Positions 7,401-16,922 of a DNA stretch of 64,000 nt are shown here, piece by piece. Both the position numbers and the translations under genes were made by a program. Source of the stretch: Lachnospiraceae bacterium (lineage in GTDB: Bacteria; Bacillota; Clostridia; Lachnospirales; Lachnospiraceae); the NCBI GenBank assembly GCA_021770245.1, contig JAETRI010000010.1:1-64000 (forward strand). Direction: 5' to 3'. Under the pieces are notes generated by a model, which was not told the origin of the DNA, did no database searches, and saw only the letters and a program-made list of their open reading frames with translations. The stretch's first letter is position 1, and every line of letters starts with the position of its first letter.

Positions 7401-8921
7401 ATGTACAGTATATTGATTGCAGATGATGAGAAATATGTACGGCAGGATATCATCCGTTCCGTTAACTGGAGCGCACACGGTTACTTCATCGTCGGGGAAG
7501 CCTCCAATGGGATCCAGGCGTTGGAAAAGATAGGTGAACTGCATCCCGATGTGCTAATCACGGATATCCGCATGCCTCTGGCCGACGGACTTTCTCTGAT
7601 TGAACGGGCGCTGGAACTGCAGCCGGACCTGCGCAGCATCATCATCTCCGGCTATGAGGACTTCCAATATGCCAAGGAGGCCATCCGGCTGGGCGTGCTG
7701 GACTATCTGACGAAACCCATCGACGATACCTCCATCCTGTCCGTTCTTCGAAAGCTGGATACTTCTCTTGAAAAAAAGGATCCGCAGAACGCTCCCGCAT
7801 CCGGCCTCCCCCTTACCGCCGGCCCAAGCGTTCCGGCCGGACAGCCGGTCCGTGACGACAGGGAGAAGCTGTCCTATGCGGTGCTCTCCTTTTATTTTCC
7901 GTCCGGATTCCGGCATAAGACCCGGAAATATACGGAAAGCCTTTTTTCCTCCTGGCTTTCCCATGCCCCGCTCTTCTCCGTGACTGCCCCCGACATGCGG
8001 TTCTCTTATCTGTCCTCCACCCTGATGCAGATTTCGGTCCAGGCCGCAGGGCTCACCCGGGATACCCTCCTCCGGTTGATCCGGTATCTTCTGGAGCAGA
8101 TCCGCGCCTGCGGTTTCTCCTCCCCCGTGGCCGTTGTGACGCCTCCTTTTACGGATCATGCACGGCTGCAGACTCTCCAGACCAGCAGTCTGCAGTTATT
8201 GAGCTTTCATCTGCTCTACGGAGAGAATGTGATCTGGTACCGGCCGGCACAAGCGCCGAACAGCGCCTTCCTTTCCGAGGCCACGACGCTGATGGACCGA
8301 TTTCGAAAGGACATCAGCATCAGGCATTTTGAGAATACGGAAGCCTACCTGGGACAGCTTCTAAAGGAAGAAAATGCAGCCGCATATACGCCGGAGCTGT
8401 TGGAATATATCATATGCGAAACGGCGAACATGCTGCGCAAGATTTATCTCAGCTATCAGCTCACCCTGGATCCGGGCATCTTTAAGGAGCTTTTCTCCTC
8501 CCTTTATGCGATGCCCTTTTTCGACCTGGAAACGCTCCGGCAGGATCTGGTTAAGCGGTGTAAAGCGGTGTTTTCCCACATCCACTCCACCGATACCGCC
8601 CACATCGTCCCGCTGATCAAACAATATATCCAAAAAAACTATGATCAGGATATCACTCTGGTCTCCATAGCCTCCGAATTTTTCTTTAACCCCAGTTATC
8701 TGTCCCATATGTTCAAGCAGCAGACCGGCGGAAACCTCTCCTCCTATATCGAAGAGATCCGCATCAAAGAGGCGTTGCGGCTCCTTAGGATGCAGAAGCT
8801 TTCCATCGGGCAGGTCGCCCGTATGGTGGGATATAATGATCCCAACTATTTCTCGAAAATATTTCGGAAACACACCGGCTTTTCTCCTGCCAGGTATGCC
8901 GGACAGGAAGGCAGACCCTGA
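7401..8921 (+). CDS. YesN-type response regulator, AraC family
   Basis: This 506-residue regulator has an N-terminal receiver domain (about 1-120; DD near residue 8-9, phospho-acceptor Asp in DVLITDIRMP at about 55, Lys in LTKPID at about 105). The middle region is variable (about 130-400). The C-terminus is an AraC/XylS DNA-binding domain (about 405-500) with two helix-turn-helix units, ending in the typical VGYNDPNYFSKIFRKHTGFSPARY. It is divergent from the sugar ABC operon and directly upstream of a YesM-type kinase. By analogy with characterised YesMN systems it should bind the divergent region and activate the transporter/glucosidase operon when the kinase senses a sugar. Confidence 0.92.
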   Translation: MYSILIADDEKYVRQDIIRSVNWSAHGYFIVGEASNGIQALEKIGELHPDVLITDIRMPLADGLSLIERALELQPDLRSIIISGYEDFQYAKEAIRLGVLDYLTKPIDDTSILSVLRKLDTSLEKKDPQNAPASGLPLTAGPSVPAGQPVRDDREKLSYAVLSFYFPSGFRHKTRKYTESLFSSWLSHAPLFSVTAPDMRFSYLSSTLMQISVQAAGLTRDTLLRLIRYLLEQIRACGFSSPVAVVTPPFTDHARLQTLQTSSLQLLSFHLLYGENVIWYRPAQAPNSAFLSEATTLMDRFRKDISIRHFENTEAYLGQLLKEENAAAYTPELLEYIICETANMLRKIYLSYQLTLDPGIFKELFSSLYAMPFFDLETLRQDLVKRCKAVFSHIHSTDTAHIVPLIKQYIQKNYDQDITLVSIASEFFFNPSYLSHMFKQQTGGNLSSYIEEIRIKEALRLLRMQKLSIGQVARMVGYNDPNYFSKIFRKHTGFSPARYAGQEGRP

Positions 8922-9051
8922 CAGGAATATTCGTTCGAATATTTAAAATATGCCGGATTGATACCCGCAAAAAAGGCACGAATCGCAGACGGGAAACCGC
9001 ATCCGCGCATTCCCGCCGTTTAGCCGCAAGGAATGCGGCAGAAAGATTATT

Positions 9052-10770
9052 ATGGTTTTTCCGCGTTGTACCCACACCATTGAAAACGATCTGATCCGCC
9101 TGATCACCGTCGTATTGCTCTCCTCTATCCTGCTGTGCACGATTATATCAAATGTAATGTTATACAAAATTAATCAAGAAAACGTCGAGCGTTATAACAA
9201 CGATATGCTCTCTCAGATCTCCCAAAGCAGCAGCTCGTATTTTCTGAACATGAATCATACCATCTATAACTTTACCTGCAGCAATCAGGTTCAGGCCAAG
9301 CTGGTACAGGCGTCCAAAAGCAGAGTCTTCTCCAGCGCCACATCCGTCAATCTAAGGGACTTTTTGATCCTGCTATCCTATTCCCTCCCAGACTGCGAGC
9401 TGCATCTCTTTATGGAAAACCCTTCCGTCCTGCCGGTCCATCTGACGAATATCAACTTCGTGGCCACCCCCGGCTACCGTTATAAAGACGACCTGTGGTA
9501 TGCCGGTTTCTCTTCCCTCCCCCAGGAGCGGATGGTTCACATCACCACACCGGACGAATGCCACTACTCCCTCAACGGAGGGAACGACGGCCTTACCGTG
9601 ATCTACCGAATCCGGAATAATTCCAACCTCAATACCATCGGTTATCTGCTGGTGGATGTCTCCGAACGGGTTCTGGAACAGACCCTGAACCTGAGGAAAC
9701 AGGAGCAGTTCTATCTGAAAATAGAGACCTCCGACGGAAAGCTCATCCTGAATACCGTTCCGGATAACAGACGGGGAAATCTGTTTGAGATGACGGCCTA
9801 CGAGCCTGCGATGGGCTGGACGCTGACCGCCTATACCCAGAATGACTATTTCGAGAGTAATGCCCTCATCGTCATGTGCTTCATTGTCCTTTCGGCCCTG
9901 CTGATCGGCATGGGCGCATTCTTCTTCAGCGCCCATTTTGCCCGTTCTCTGACGGAGCCGCTGAAGGTGCTCACCTCTTCCATGCAGGAGATGGAAGCGG
10001 GATCCTTCGGCAAGCTCATCTATTGTAAAGCGGATAATGAAATCGGATACCTTATAGACCAATATAACTCCATGAACCGTAAGATCGACGAATTGACGAA
10101 GAAAAAAGAGAATGCGGAGCTGGCCCAGAAAAACGCCTATATCGCAGTCCTGCAGAATCAGATCAATCCGCACTTTCTATATAATACCCTGGAAATCATA
10201 CGCGGAATCGCGGACGGACCTTCCGCCGATATTATCCGCAACTGCTGTAATGCGCTCTCCCGCATGTTCCGCTATAATCTCAAGGCGGCCGGCACGGCGA
10301 CCCTGAATCAGGAGCTGGAACAGAACAGATATTATATCTACATCATGCAGCTACGGTTCGACTATCTTTTTCAGGCGGAATTTCAAATCGACGAAACTCT
10401 GCTGCAGTATAAAATCATCCGTTTCTCCCTGCAGCCTTTCATCGAAAATGCCATCATACACGGGTTCACGGACCATCAGCAGAGAGGAACCCTCTCCGTC
10501 TCCATCCGCAGAAATGAGGACAGCAGGATCCGGATCGGGATCAGGGACGACGGCCATGGCATGTCCCCGGAAGAGCTGTCCCGTCTGAAGCATGCTCTTT
10601 GCCCTGCTTCGGACAACGATATTCCGGAAGCCGAAGAAAACGGCATAGGGATAGCCAATACCCACAAACGTTTCCTCTCCTATTTCGGCGCGGACTATGA
10701 GATCCGATTGGAGTCCTCCCCGGGAAAAGGCACAGCGGTCGTCCTTCTGATCCCCCGGATACTGATCTGA
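9052..10770 (+). CDS. YesM-type sensor histidine kinase
   Basis: This 572-residue membrane kinase has TM1 (about 15-38), an extracellular sensor region, TM2 (about 280-303), a HAMP-like linker (SLTEPLKVL, about 305-355), a His_kinase domain with NPHFLYNTLE (phospho-His about 375) and an HATPase domain with NAIIHGF and GIGIANTHKRF. The HFLYN signature is that of the LytS/YesM group. It follows the AraC-type regulator by 130 bases on the same strand and is its likely partner. The ribosome site is weak (GAAAG), so the start is less certain. The ligand is unknown. Confidence 0.92.
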   Translation: MVFPRCTHTIENDLIRLITVVLLSSILLCTIISNVMLYKINQENVERYNNDMLSQISQSSSSYFLNMNHTIYNFTCSNQVQAKLVQASKSRVFSSATSVNLRDFLILLSYSLPDCELHLFMENPSVLPVHLTNINFVATPGYRYKDDLWYAGFSSLPQERMVHITTPDECHYSLNGGNDGLTVIYRIRNNSNLNTIGYLLVDVSERVLEQTLNLRKQEQFYLKIETSDGKLILNTVPDNRRGNLFEMTAYEPAMGWTLTAYTQNDYFESNALIVMCFIVLSALLIGMGAFFFSAHFARSLTEPLKVLTSSMQEMEAGSFGKLIYCKADNEIGYLIDQYNSMNRKIDELTKKKENAELAQKNAYIAVLQNQINPHFLYNTLEIIRGIADGPSADIIRNCCNALSRMFRYNLKAAGTATLNQELEQNRYYIYIMQLRFDYLFQAEFQIDETLLQYKIIRFSLQPFIENAIIHGFTDHQQRGTLSVSIRRNEDSRIRIGIRDDGHGMSPEELSRLKHALCPASDNDIPEAEENGIGIANTHKRFLSYFGADYEIRLESSPGKGTAVVLLIPRILI

Positions 10771-10895
10771 TCCGAGCGGTTCTGCGTGCCCCTCCCGTCC
10801 GCATACCGGGAAAAGCCTGTCAAAAATGGCCATGGCCTTCCTTCCGTTAACCGCCCTGAGGATAGCTCCTGCGTTCGCCGCAGCGCAGCCCGTCC

Positions 10896-12356
10896 CTATG
10901 CCAGACATCTCACCGGCTGCAGCAAAAGCCCCACAATTTTCCACGCCGCCCGTTTCCACACAGGTACCTCGGCCACCTCCACATGCTCCGGCACGATATA
11001 CTCCCTCTCGTCCACTACCCTGCGGCAGTCCCGTTCGATCTCCTCCATAGCCTCCCTCAGCTGAGCCGTCAGCTCCCTGCTCTGTACTACCAGCATCAAC
11101 TCCGTATCCATATAGGTACTGCGCAGATCAAAATTATAAGATCCAATCCCGCACAGGTCGTCGTCTATGACAAAGGATTTCCCGTGGGTGGAATATCCTC
11201 CGTCATATTCATATATTTCCAGCCCGGTTTCCACCACATCCTTTTTATGATATTGGTAATCGCTGGACGCCACAAAATTATCCCCATTCTCCACGGAATT
11301 GATTACGAGCCGCGCATCCGGAACAGCTTCCGCGATCTGCCGAAGCCTGTCGTTCATATATCCGTTGGAAACCACGTAGGGCGTATGGATTGCCACCCGT
11401 TCCTCTGCCTCCAGCATCAGGCCCGTTATGGTATGAAACACCTGGGGCTCCTTCCCGTAGATCCCCACCGGCCCGGAAACCAGACGGATCCGGTTCGTTT
11501 CACAGGTGATCGCTTCATAGTCATAGTCGTCCCGAAAGAAATCGCCAAAGCGCCCGGACAATTCCTCATACCGTTCCTCCAGCATACGAATCTGCTCCTG
11601 CGTCCTCTCCTTTTCCCCAAGTCCATCGTCTCCTCCGAAGCCTTTACAGACCTCCGATTCCCATACCTTCTGAAAGTATTTCCTCACCTCGAAAAGAGAG
11701 CTTTCCTTCTCCCGGCCGGTTCCGCAGGCCCCGTTCAGGACCAAAACCTCCCGATCCAGACTTTTATTCACCTCATCGTAAGTCCCGAGAAAATAATCAA
11801 AGGTATTTCTTCCGCCCAGGATATAAGCCCGGGAATCCACGATCACATATTTATCGTGCATCCTTCCCTGGCTCGTCCACGGCGTAAGCGGATTTACCGG
11901 ATTATAAAGCTTCATTTCAATGCACGGATGGGAAGAGACCGCCGCAAACAGCGGATTCGGCGTCATGCGGATCAAACCCGAAATCCCGTCCACAAGGATT
12001 TTTATCGATACGCCTTCCTCCGCTTTATGCCAGATCACGGACAGAAGATCCCTGGTGCTCTCCCCGTCCCGCATGTCAAAGGTACTCAGAATGATCTCGG
12101 ACCGGGCCCCGTTCATAAGCCTGATCCGGTGTTCCCAGGCACTGCTGTTGGATTCCAGCAGCATGGCGCGGTCCACCCCCGCCTGATCGCTGCGAAAAAA
12201 GGCGGGATCAAAGGCAGCCTCGGTCTGCTCCGTAACCGTTCTGTAATTGATAAAGGGAGCGACGGCTCCCGCTGCCAGATATCCCACCGCAAGCAGCACG
12301 GCCATCCATACCCTGGCCGCTCTCCCTCTTCTTCCCCTTCTCTTTCGTTTATCCAA
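10896..12356 (-). CDS. Membrane-anchored phospholipase D-family protein
   Basis: This protein of about 486 residues has a very basic N-terminus (KRKRRGRRGR), one hydrophobic anchor (about 18-38) and two HKD motifs, HDKYVIVD (about 165) and HGKSFVID (about 392), the paired catalytic signature of the PLD superfamily. This is the architecture of cardiolipin-synthase-like proteins with one membrane segment. Whether it makes cardiolipin or hydrolyses phospholipid or nucleic acid cannot be told. The start is uncertain: ATG 12371 has almost no spacing from a ribosome site, while TTG 12356 lies eight bases after GGAGG, so I prefer the latter. It converges with the yesM gene. Confidence 0.85.
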   Translation of the reverse strand: MDKRKRRGRRGRAARVWMAVLLAVGYLAAGAVAPFINYRTVTEQTEAAFDPAFFRSDQAGVDRAMLLESNSSAWEHRIRLMNGARSEIILSTFDMRDGESTRDLLSVIWHKAEEGVSIKILVDGISGLIRMTPNPLFAAVSSHPCIEMKLYNPVNPLTPWTSQGRMHDKYVIVDSRAYILGGRNTFDYFLGTYDEVNKSLDREVLVLNGACGTGREKESSLFEVRKYFQKVWESEVCKGFGGDDGLGEKERTQEQIRMLEERYEELSGRFGDFFRDDYDYEAITCETNRIRLVSGPVGIYGKEPQVFHTITGLMLEAEERVAIHTPYVVSNGYMNDRLRQIAEAVPDARLVINSVENGDNFVASSDYQYHKKDVVETGLEIYEYDGGYSTHGKSFVIDDDLCGIGSYNFDLRSTYMDTELMLVVQSRELTAQLREAMEEIERDCRRVVDEREYIVPEHVEVAEVPVWKRAAWKIVGLLLQPVRCLA

Positions 12357-12383
12357 CCTTTCATCCTCCATACCTGTTTTCGA

Positions 12384-12466
12384 TACGATTCAGCCACCCC
12401 AGCGCCACCCCTGGCAGAGGTGGCGCTGGGGCCTCAGGGCCATTCATGCGTTTGTCCTGGGCCGCC
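12384..12466. repeat. GC-rich palindromic element, chimeric copy
   Basis: A 13-base perfect stem, CCCCAGCGCCACC / GGTGGCGCTGGGG, lies between a left flank GATTCAGCCACC and a right flank CAGGGCCATTCATGCG followed by TTTGTCCTGG. The left flank resembles the palindrome at 1019-1104; the right flank is the conserved end of the other long-palindrome family. It lies in the intergenic space between divergent genes. Confidence 0.65.
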
Positions 12467-12478
12467 GAAGTGTAAAGA

Positions 12479-12507
12479 TTGACCATGACACGATTTTGTG
12501 CTACATT
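12479..12507 (+). promoter_or_regulatory. Promoter of the BspA-like surface protein gene
   Basis: TTGACC (12479-12484), a 17-base spacer and TACATT (12502-12507) are followed by a strong AAGGAGG site at 12571-12577 and ATG 12587. Confidence 0.55.
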
Positions 12508-12586
12508 GATAACAGTAATCTGATACAGCGGCTCCTGTTTACGCAAACCCGTCCTGTGGGTTTTGGTACAAAGGAGGAGTTTAGGG

Positions 12587-14257
12587 ATGCGAATGAGAAA
12601 CACGGCCGTCCTGCCGTCTATTTTGACTTTTTGGGGGCTTTTCCTGCTGTCCGTCGCCTTTGCGGACGGACTTTGCGTCCATGCGGCCAATTCTGCCGGC
12701 CAATCCCTTGACGAGCCGGAATCCATCCCTTTTTTATGCGATGAAAACGGCATCCTGACAGGAATCGACCCGGGCTGGCTTATGGAGCTGGCCCTGACCG
12801 GCGAGCCCGCCGTTCCTCTTGTGCTTCCTTCTTCCGTGGACGGAATTCCCGTCACCGGCATCGCTCCCCAGGCGTTTTGGGCCGAACGTTATCAGGAGAT
12901 TTGTCCCGGCCTGCACTTCACGGATCTGCAGCTTCCCGATGTCGGTCTTCGTTCCGTCGGGGAATACGCCTTTTACGGCTGCGGCGGATCCGGTAATGCG
13001 CTTTTCCTTCCGGACAGCCTGCAGAATGTCGGTTCCCATGCCTTTTATGACACATCCTATACCACGGTCTATCTTACCGGTTCCGAAACCGTATTTGGAG
13101 ATTCTTCCTTCGGCGGCAGTTCTCTTCGTTCCCTGATCTGCCCCGATTCGGACACATATACCCGGCTCTCTTCCCAAAGCATCGTGGATTTTCCGGACAG
13201 GCTCACCTGGGTTCTCACCCTGCGCTTCCAGGATGAGGACGGCTGGACCCTTGCCTCTCCCAGACAGGCGCTCTATCATATGCCTTTAAACTATCTCCCG
13301 ATGGAGGACGGTTCCTGGGCAGAAACGCAGGACTACAGTCTTCCTCCTCTTGCCGACTCCAGCGGCGCATATACCTGGTTCTGGGTATTCGATACGGATC
13401 AGGAAGAACCCGTCCTGCCTTCCACCCGTATCCAGGGAGACGTCCTCACCGCCGTGAAACGGATCGGCCCTCCCCAGATCACATTCGGGGAAGATATCCG
13501 GAAGATCTACGACGGGACCCCTGCCTCCCTTTCCGTGGATGCCTCCCATCCCCTGGCGTCTTCTCCTGAGAAGGCCAGGAGCGGAAGCGTGCTGTTTTGT
13601 TATACCTGGACATGGACGGACGAAAACGGCGCCGCACACGAAGAAGAGGGGTATGACCTGTCTACCCTGGAATTCACCGACTCCTGCCGCCTGTCCGTCA
13701 CCGTACTGGTACATACCATAGCCGCAGGCGATCCGGATTCCGTTTTGGACGAATGCGTCCACACTTTTCACGTACAGATCGGCCAAGCCGAACCGACGGT
13801 CGAAGTGGAACCCCCTTCGTCTCCCCTCCTGGTCAAAGACGGGCTGCCGGAACTTCTTCTCGGCGAAGGCAGCACCCCGGGCAGCATTTGCTGGGAGGAA
13901 GGACAGGCACTCTCGGAGGGCGTACACGAATACCGATGGCTCTTCACCCCCCAGGATTCCCGCAACTACGTCTCTGCCGCAGGGACTCTGCTTCTTGACG
14001 CCCGCCTCTACCCTTCCTCCTCCTCCCGGGCGGAAGGCGCCTCTTCTCCCCGGACGGAACGGTCCGCACAGCCCGAGAGTCCGTCTGTGGCGGCAGCATC
14101 TGCCGAGCCGTCCGCAGCAGAAGGAAACGGGGAAACGGCAGGCCGACAGGCCGAAGCAGCCGTATCTCTCCCCGCGCTCTGTTTTCTTCTCCTTCTGTCC
14201 GCAGTATTGACAGTGCTCTTCCTTCTCAGGAAAAAAAGAAAAAGGGGCAGGAATTGA
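12587..14257 (+). CDS. BspA-type leucine-rich-repeat surface protein
   Basis: This 556-residue secreted protein has a signal peptide (about 1-30), LRR_5/BspA-like repeats (about 80-190: IAPQAFWAERY, VGEYAFYGCG, VGSHAFYDTS, FGDSSFGGSS), then Ig/MBG-like segments (IYDGTPASLSV about 305; YRWLFTPQDSRNY about 445). A Ser/Pro/Ala-rich stalk (about 475-525) leads to one C-terminal membrane helix and a basic tail RKKRKRGRN. There is no LPXTG motif, so anchoring is by the membrane helix. AAGGAGG sits nine bases before ATG 12587; the longer frame is rejected. BspA-type proteins commonly mediate adhesion, but the ligand here is unknown. Confidence 0.82.
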   Translation: MRMRNTAVLPSILTFWGLFLLSVAFADGLCVHAANSAGQSLDEPESIPFLCDENGILTGIDPGWLMELALTGEPAVPLVLPSSVDGIPVTGIAPQAFWAERYQEICPGLHFTDLQLPDVGLRSVGEYAFYGCGGSGNALFLPDSLQNVGSHAFYDTSYTTVYLTGSETVFGDSSFGGSSLRSLICPDSDTYTRLSSQSIVDFPDRLTWVLTLRFQDEDGWTLASPRQALYHMPLNYLPMEDGSWAETQDYSLPPLADSSGAYTWFWVFDTDQEEPVLPSTRIQGDVLTAVKRIGPPQITFGEDIRKIYDGTPASLSVDASHPLASSPEKARSGSVLFCYTWTWTDENGAAHEEEGYDLSTLEFTDSCRLSVTVLVHTIAAGDPDSVLDECVHTFHVQIGQAEPTVEVEPPSSPLLVKDGLPELLLGEGSTPGSICWEEGQALSEGVHEYRWLFTPQDSRNYVSAAGTLLLDARLYPSSSSRAEGASSPRTERSAQPESPSVAAASAEPSAAEGNGETAGRQAEAAVSLPALCFLLLLSAVLTVLFLLRKKRKRGRN

Positions 14258-14284
14258 GCATTCCCTTCCCGCCCGTCCTTTTTC

Positions 14285-15631
14285 TTATTTCGCATCGCTT
14301 TCGTCAAACCGGTCTCCGCACTCAGGGCAGAATTTTGGAGGATTGGCCGGATCCTCCGGTTCCCATCCGCACTTATCGCACCGATAAAGCCTGGCTCCCG
14401 CCGGTTTCGGTTTCCCGCATTCCGAGCAGAATTTTCCCTTATTTACCGCGCCGCAGGAGCACGTCCAGCCTTCCGCTTCCGGCCTGGGCTTTCCGCACTC
14501 CGCGCAGAACTTCCCCGTATTTCCGCCGGCGCCGCAGGAGCATGTCCAGCCTTGGGCCATACCGCCCGAAGCCGCGCCCTGCCCGGGCTGTGCCATTTTG
14601 GGCTGTCCGTTCCCGGATTGGCTCTGTCCCATTTCAAACAGCTGATTCGCCTGGAATCCGCCCGCGCCTGCCGCCATATTCATTCCCGCAAAGGCCATCA
14701 TCGGCCCTGTTGCCGTGTTTCCGGCCGCCGTCTTCATGGCTTCCGCCTGCGCCCCCACCAGGGTCGCCGCCGCCATATTGGGATTTCTCATCACGGCCGC
14801 TTTCTGGAGCTCCTTAATCATGGCTTCGTCTTCCTCCGAAGCCTTCACGCTGCTGACTCCGAAGGAAGCCACCGCGATACCGCGCAGCCTGATCCATTTC
14901 TCGGAAAGCACCTGGTTCAGCGCGTCCGCGATCTCCGTGGTATGTCCGGGGAGAGAACTGTAGCGGATCCCCATATCCGAAATCCTTGCGAACGCCGGCT
15001 GGAGAGCAGTCATCAATTCGCTTTTCAGCATGCTGTCCAGATTATCCCGACTATAGGAGTGTTCCACATTTCCGCACACATTGGCGTAAAAGCAAAGAGG
15101 ATCCACAATCCGATAGGAATATTCCCCGTGGCAGCGGATAGCGATATCGATATCCAGCCCGATATTCTGATCCACCACCCGGAAGGGCACCGGATTCGCC
15201 GTCCCGTATTTATTCCCCACGATTTCCTTCGTATTGAAATAATAGACCCGCTGATCCTTCGCCGCCTGTCCGCCAAAAGCGAACCGCGTGCCAAAGGTTT
15301 CAAAGGACTTTTTGATATTTTCTCCCAGATCGCCGAAGAAAATGGACGGCTCCGTGGACATATCGTATATGTATTCCCCGGGTACGGCGCACACATCCGC
15401 CACCTTCCCCTGATCCACGATCAACATACACTGTCCTTCGTTCACCGCAATCACGGAACCGTTGGAAATGATATTATCCGTCCCCTTTTTATTGGATCCT
15501 TTTTTGGACGTTTTCTTCTGTCCCTTTACCGCGAGCACATCCGGTGAAATGGAATCACAGTAAAAGTACTCCTCCCACTGATCCGCCATCACCGATGCGG
15601 CCGCCTGAATCGCTGCTTTAATTAAACCCAT
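14285..15631 (-). CDS. SPFH-domain protein with three C-terminal zinc ribbons
   Basis: This 448-residue protein belongs to the SPFH (stomatin/prohibitin/flotillin) group related to YdjI and poxviral 'virion core' annotated proteins. The N-terminus MGLIKAAIQAAASVMADQWEEYF is followed by the SPFH fold (about 30-290), a Gly/Ala/Met/Gln-rich linker (about 300-360), and three zinc ribbons. Two are CxC...CxxC types (CSCG...CAECG about 364-380; CSCG...CSECG about 391-406) and the last is CDKC...CPEC (about 418-438). A clean AAAGGAGG ribosome site precedes ATG 15631. Such proteins oligomerise at membranes; the role of the ribbons is unknown. It converges with the surface-protein gene. Confidence 0.85.
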   Translation of the reverse strand: MGLIKAAIQAAASVMADQWEEYFYCDSISPDVLAVKGQKKTSKKGSNKKGTDNIISNGSVIAVNEGQCMLIVDQGKVADVCAVPGEYIYDMSTEPSIFFGDLGENIKKSFETFGTRFAFGGQAAKDQRVYYFNTKEIVGNKYGTANPVPFRVVDQNIGLDIDIAIRCHGEYSYRIVDPLCFYANVCGNVEHSYSRDNLDSMLKSELMTALQPAFARISDMGIRYSSLPGHTTEIADALNQVLSEKWIRLRGIAVASFGVSSVKASEEDEAMIKELQKAAVMRNPNMAAATLVGAQAEAMKTAAGNTATGPMMAFAGMNMAAGAGGFQANQLFEMGQSQSGNGQPKMAQPGQGAASGGMAQGWTCSCGAGGNTGKFCAECGKPRPEAEGWTCSCGAVNKGKFCSECGKPKPAGARLYRCDKCGWEPEDPANPPKFCPECGDRFDESDAK

Positions 15632-15688
15632 AAACAGCCCCTCCTTTTTTAATATGAGTCGAACTCATGCCCGTTTATCTTAGGTAAC

Positions 15689-15717
15689 ATCATATCATAG
15701 GTGTAACGGTCTTTCAA
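15689..15717 (-). promoter_or_regulatory. Promoter of the SPFH gene
   Basis: On the minus strand TTGAAA (15717-15712), a 17-base spacer and TATGAT (15694-15689) lie about 58 bases before the start codon. Confidence 0.55.
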
Positions 15718-15804
15718 TGCTTTTGTCCGGTACGGCTGCCGCAGCAAACGTCTGCCGGCCCCGTTCCCCCTGCCCGGAATTCGGCGGCGTGTTGGGACCA
15801 CAGT

Positions 15805-16797
15805 TTACAGCATCGACCGGCGCAGCGTCTCTTTGTCCAGAGGGCTCAGATAAGCAGGCGCCACGTCAAACACGGTTTTACAGCCCTGTTGTCCCTCCTT
15901 CGCCATACGATAGGCCGCCCTCGCGTAAGCCGCCAGTACGGAAGCCGTAAACGCCGGATTGGAATCCAGCTTTAGGCTGTATTCGATTACGTTTCCGTAC
16001 TCCTCTTCCCAGCCCGTCCTGCCGCTTCTGATCACAAATCCGCCATGGGGAATGCCGCTGTGCTCTTCCCGCATCTCCTCCGCATCTATAAAGTGAACCG
16101 TGGTATCATAGTCCGCGAAATAGTTGGGCATCGTTTTGATCTCTTCCTCTATCCGGGCTCTGTCAGCCCCTTCCTCGGCCACCACAAAACATTCCCTGGT
16201 ATGCTTCTGTCTGGTGGAAAGCTTTGGATTTTCCCCGGAACGTACCCGCTCCAACGCCTCCGGTACGGGAATCGTATACTGCCTTGCATCCGCCACGCCC
16301 GGGATCCGGCGTACCGCGTCGGAATGGCCCTGGCTCACTCCTTTTCCCCAGAACGTATAGTCGCAGCCCCGGGGAAGGATCGCTCCCGCATACAGACGGT
16401 TTAAAGAAAACATTCCCGGATCCCAGCCGCAGGAAATGACGGCAATCTTCCCGCTCTCCTTCGCTGCCGCATCCACCGCCGCGAAATGCTCCGGAATCTT
16501 CGCGTGGGTGTCGAAACTGTCGATCACGTGAAAATACCTGGCCAGCTTTGGCGTCTGCGTCGGGAGATCCGTGGCACTGCCGCCGCAGAGGATCATCACA
16601 TCCACCTTATCCTGCATAGCCGCAGCATCTTCCGCGCGATATACGCCCACGCCCTCCGTCAGCACGGACAGGGATTTCGGATCCCGCCTGGTGAAAACCG
16701 CGGCCAGTTCCATGTCCGGATTTTGCTTTACCGCACATTCTACCCCTTTTCCCAGATTTCCGTAACCGTAAATACCAATTCTGATATGTCCGCTCAT
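15805..16797 (-). CDS. ddh: meso-Diaminopimelate D-dehydrogenase
   Basis: This 330-residue protein catalyses the reversible NADPH-linked amination of tetrahydrodipicolinate to meso-diaminopimelate, a one-step route to lysine and peptidoglycan precursor. Evidence is the N-terminal Rossmann motif GIYGYGNLGKG (about 8-18), FTRRDP after strand two, and the substrate-domain signatures CGWDPGMFSLNR (about 142-153) and GKGVSQGHSDAVRRI (about 172-186), which are characteristic of Ddh. The length is close to the known enzymes (about 320-330). AAAAGGAGG precedes ATG 16797. A bidirectional terminator separates it from the upstream dehydrogenase gene. Confidence 0.95.
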   Translation of the reverse strand: MSGHIRIGIYGYGNLGKGVECAVKQNPDMELAAVFTRRDPKSLSVLTEGVGVYRAEDAAAMQDKVDVMILCGGSATDLPTQTPKLARYFHVIDSFDTHAKIPEHFAAVDAAAKESGKIAVISCGWDPGMFSLNRLYAGAILPRGCDYTFWGKGVSQGHSDAVRRIPGVADARQYTIPVPEALERVRSGENPKLSTRQKHTRECFVVAEEGADRARIEEEIKTMPNYFADYDTTVHFIDAEEMREEHSGIPHGGFVIRSGRTGWEEEYGNVIEYSLKLDSNPAFTASVLAAYARAAYRMAKEGQQGCKTVFDVAPAYLSPLDKETLRRSML

Positions 16798-16820
16798 TTA
16801 AAGCCTCCTTTTATTTTGCT

Positions 16821-16866
16821 AAAAACGCCTTCCCCATATCGCAGCCGATACGGGAAAAGCGTTTTT
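16821..16866. terminator. Bidirectional intrinsic terminator
   Basis: AAAAACGCCTTCCCC and CGGGAAAAGCGTTTTT form a GC-containing stem flanked by A- and T-runs, between the alcohol dehydrogenase and ddh genes. It should end the dehydrogenase transcript. Confidence 0.7.
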
Positions 16867-16922
16867 CGTTTTCAGTCTATAAACTTATTTGCCGGAAGCT
16901 ATGTATCCCGACGCCGTCCTGT

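Noticed and set aside
10983-12482. Long plus-strand frame (499 codons) opposite the PLD-like gene
   Set aside because: It is the antisense shadow of a gene with clear HKD motifs; its composition is typical of GC-biased antisense frames.
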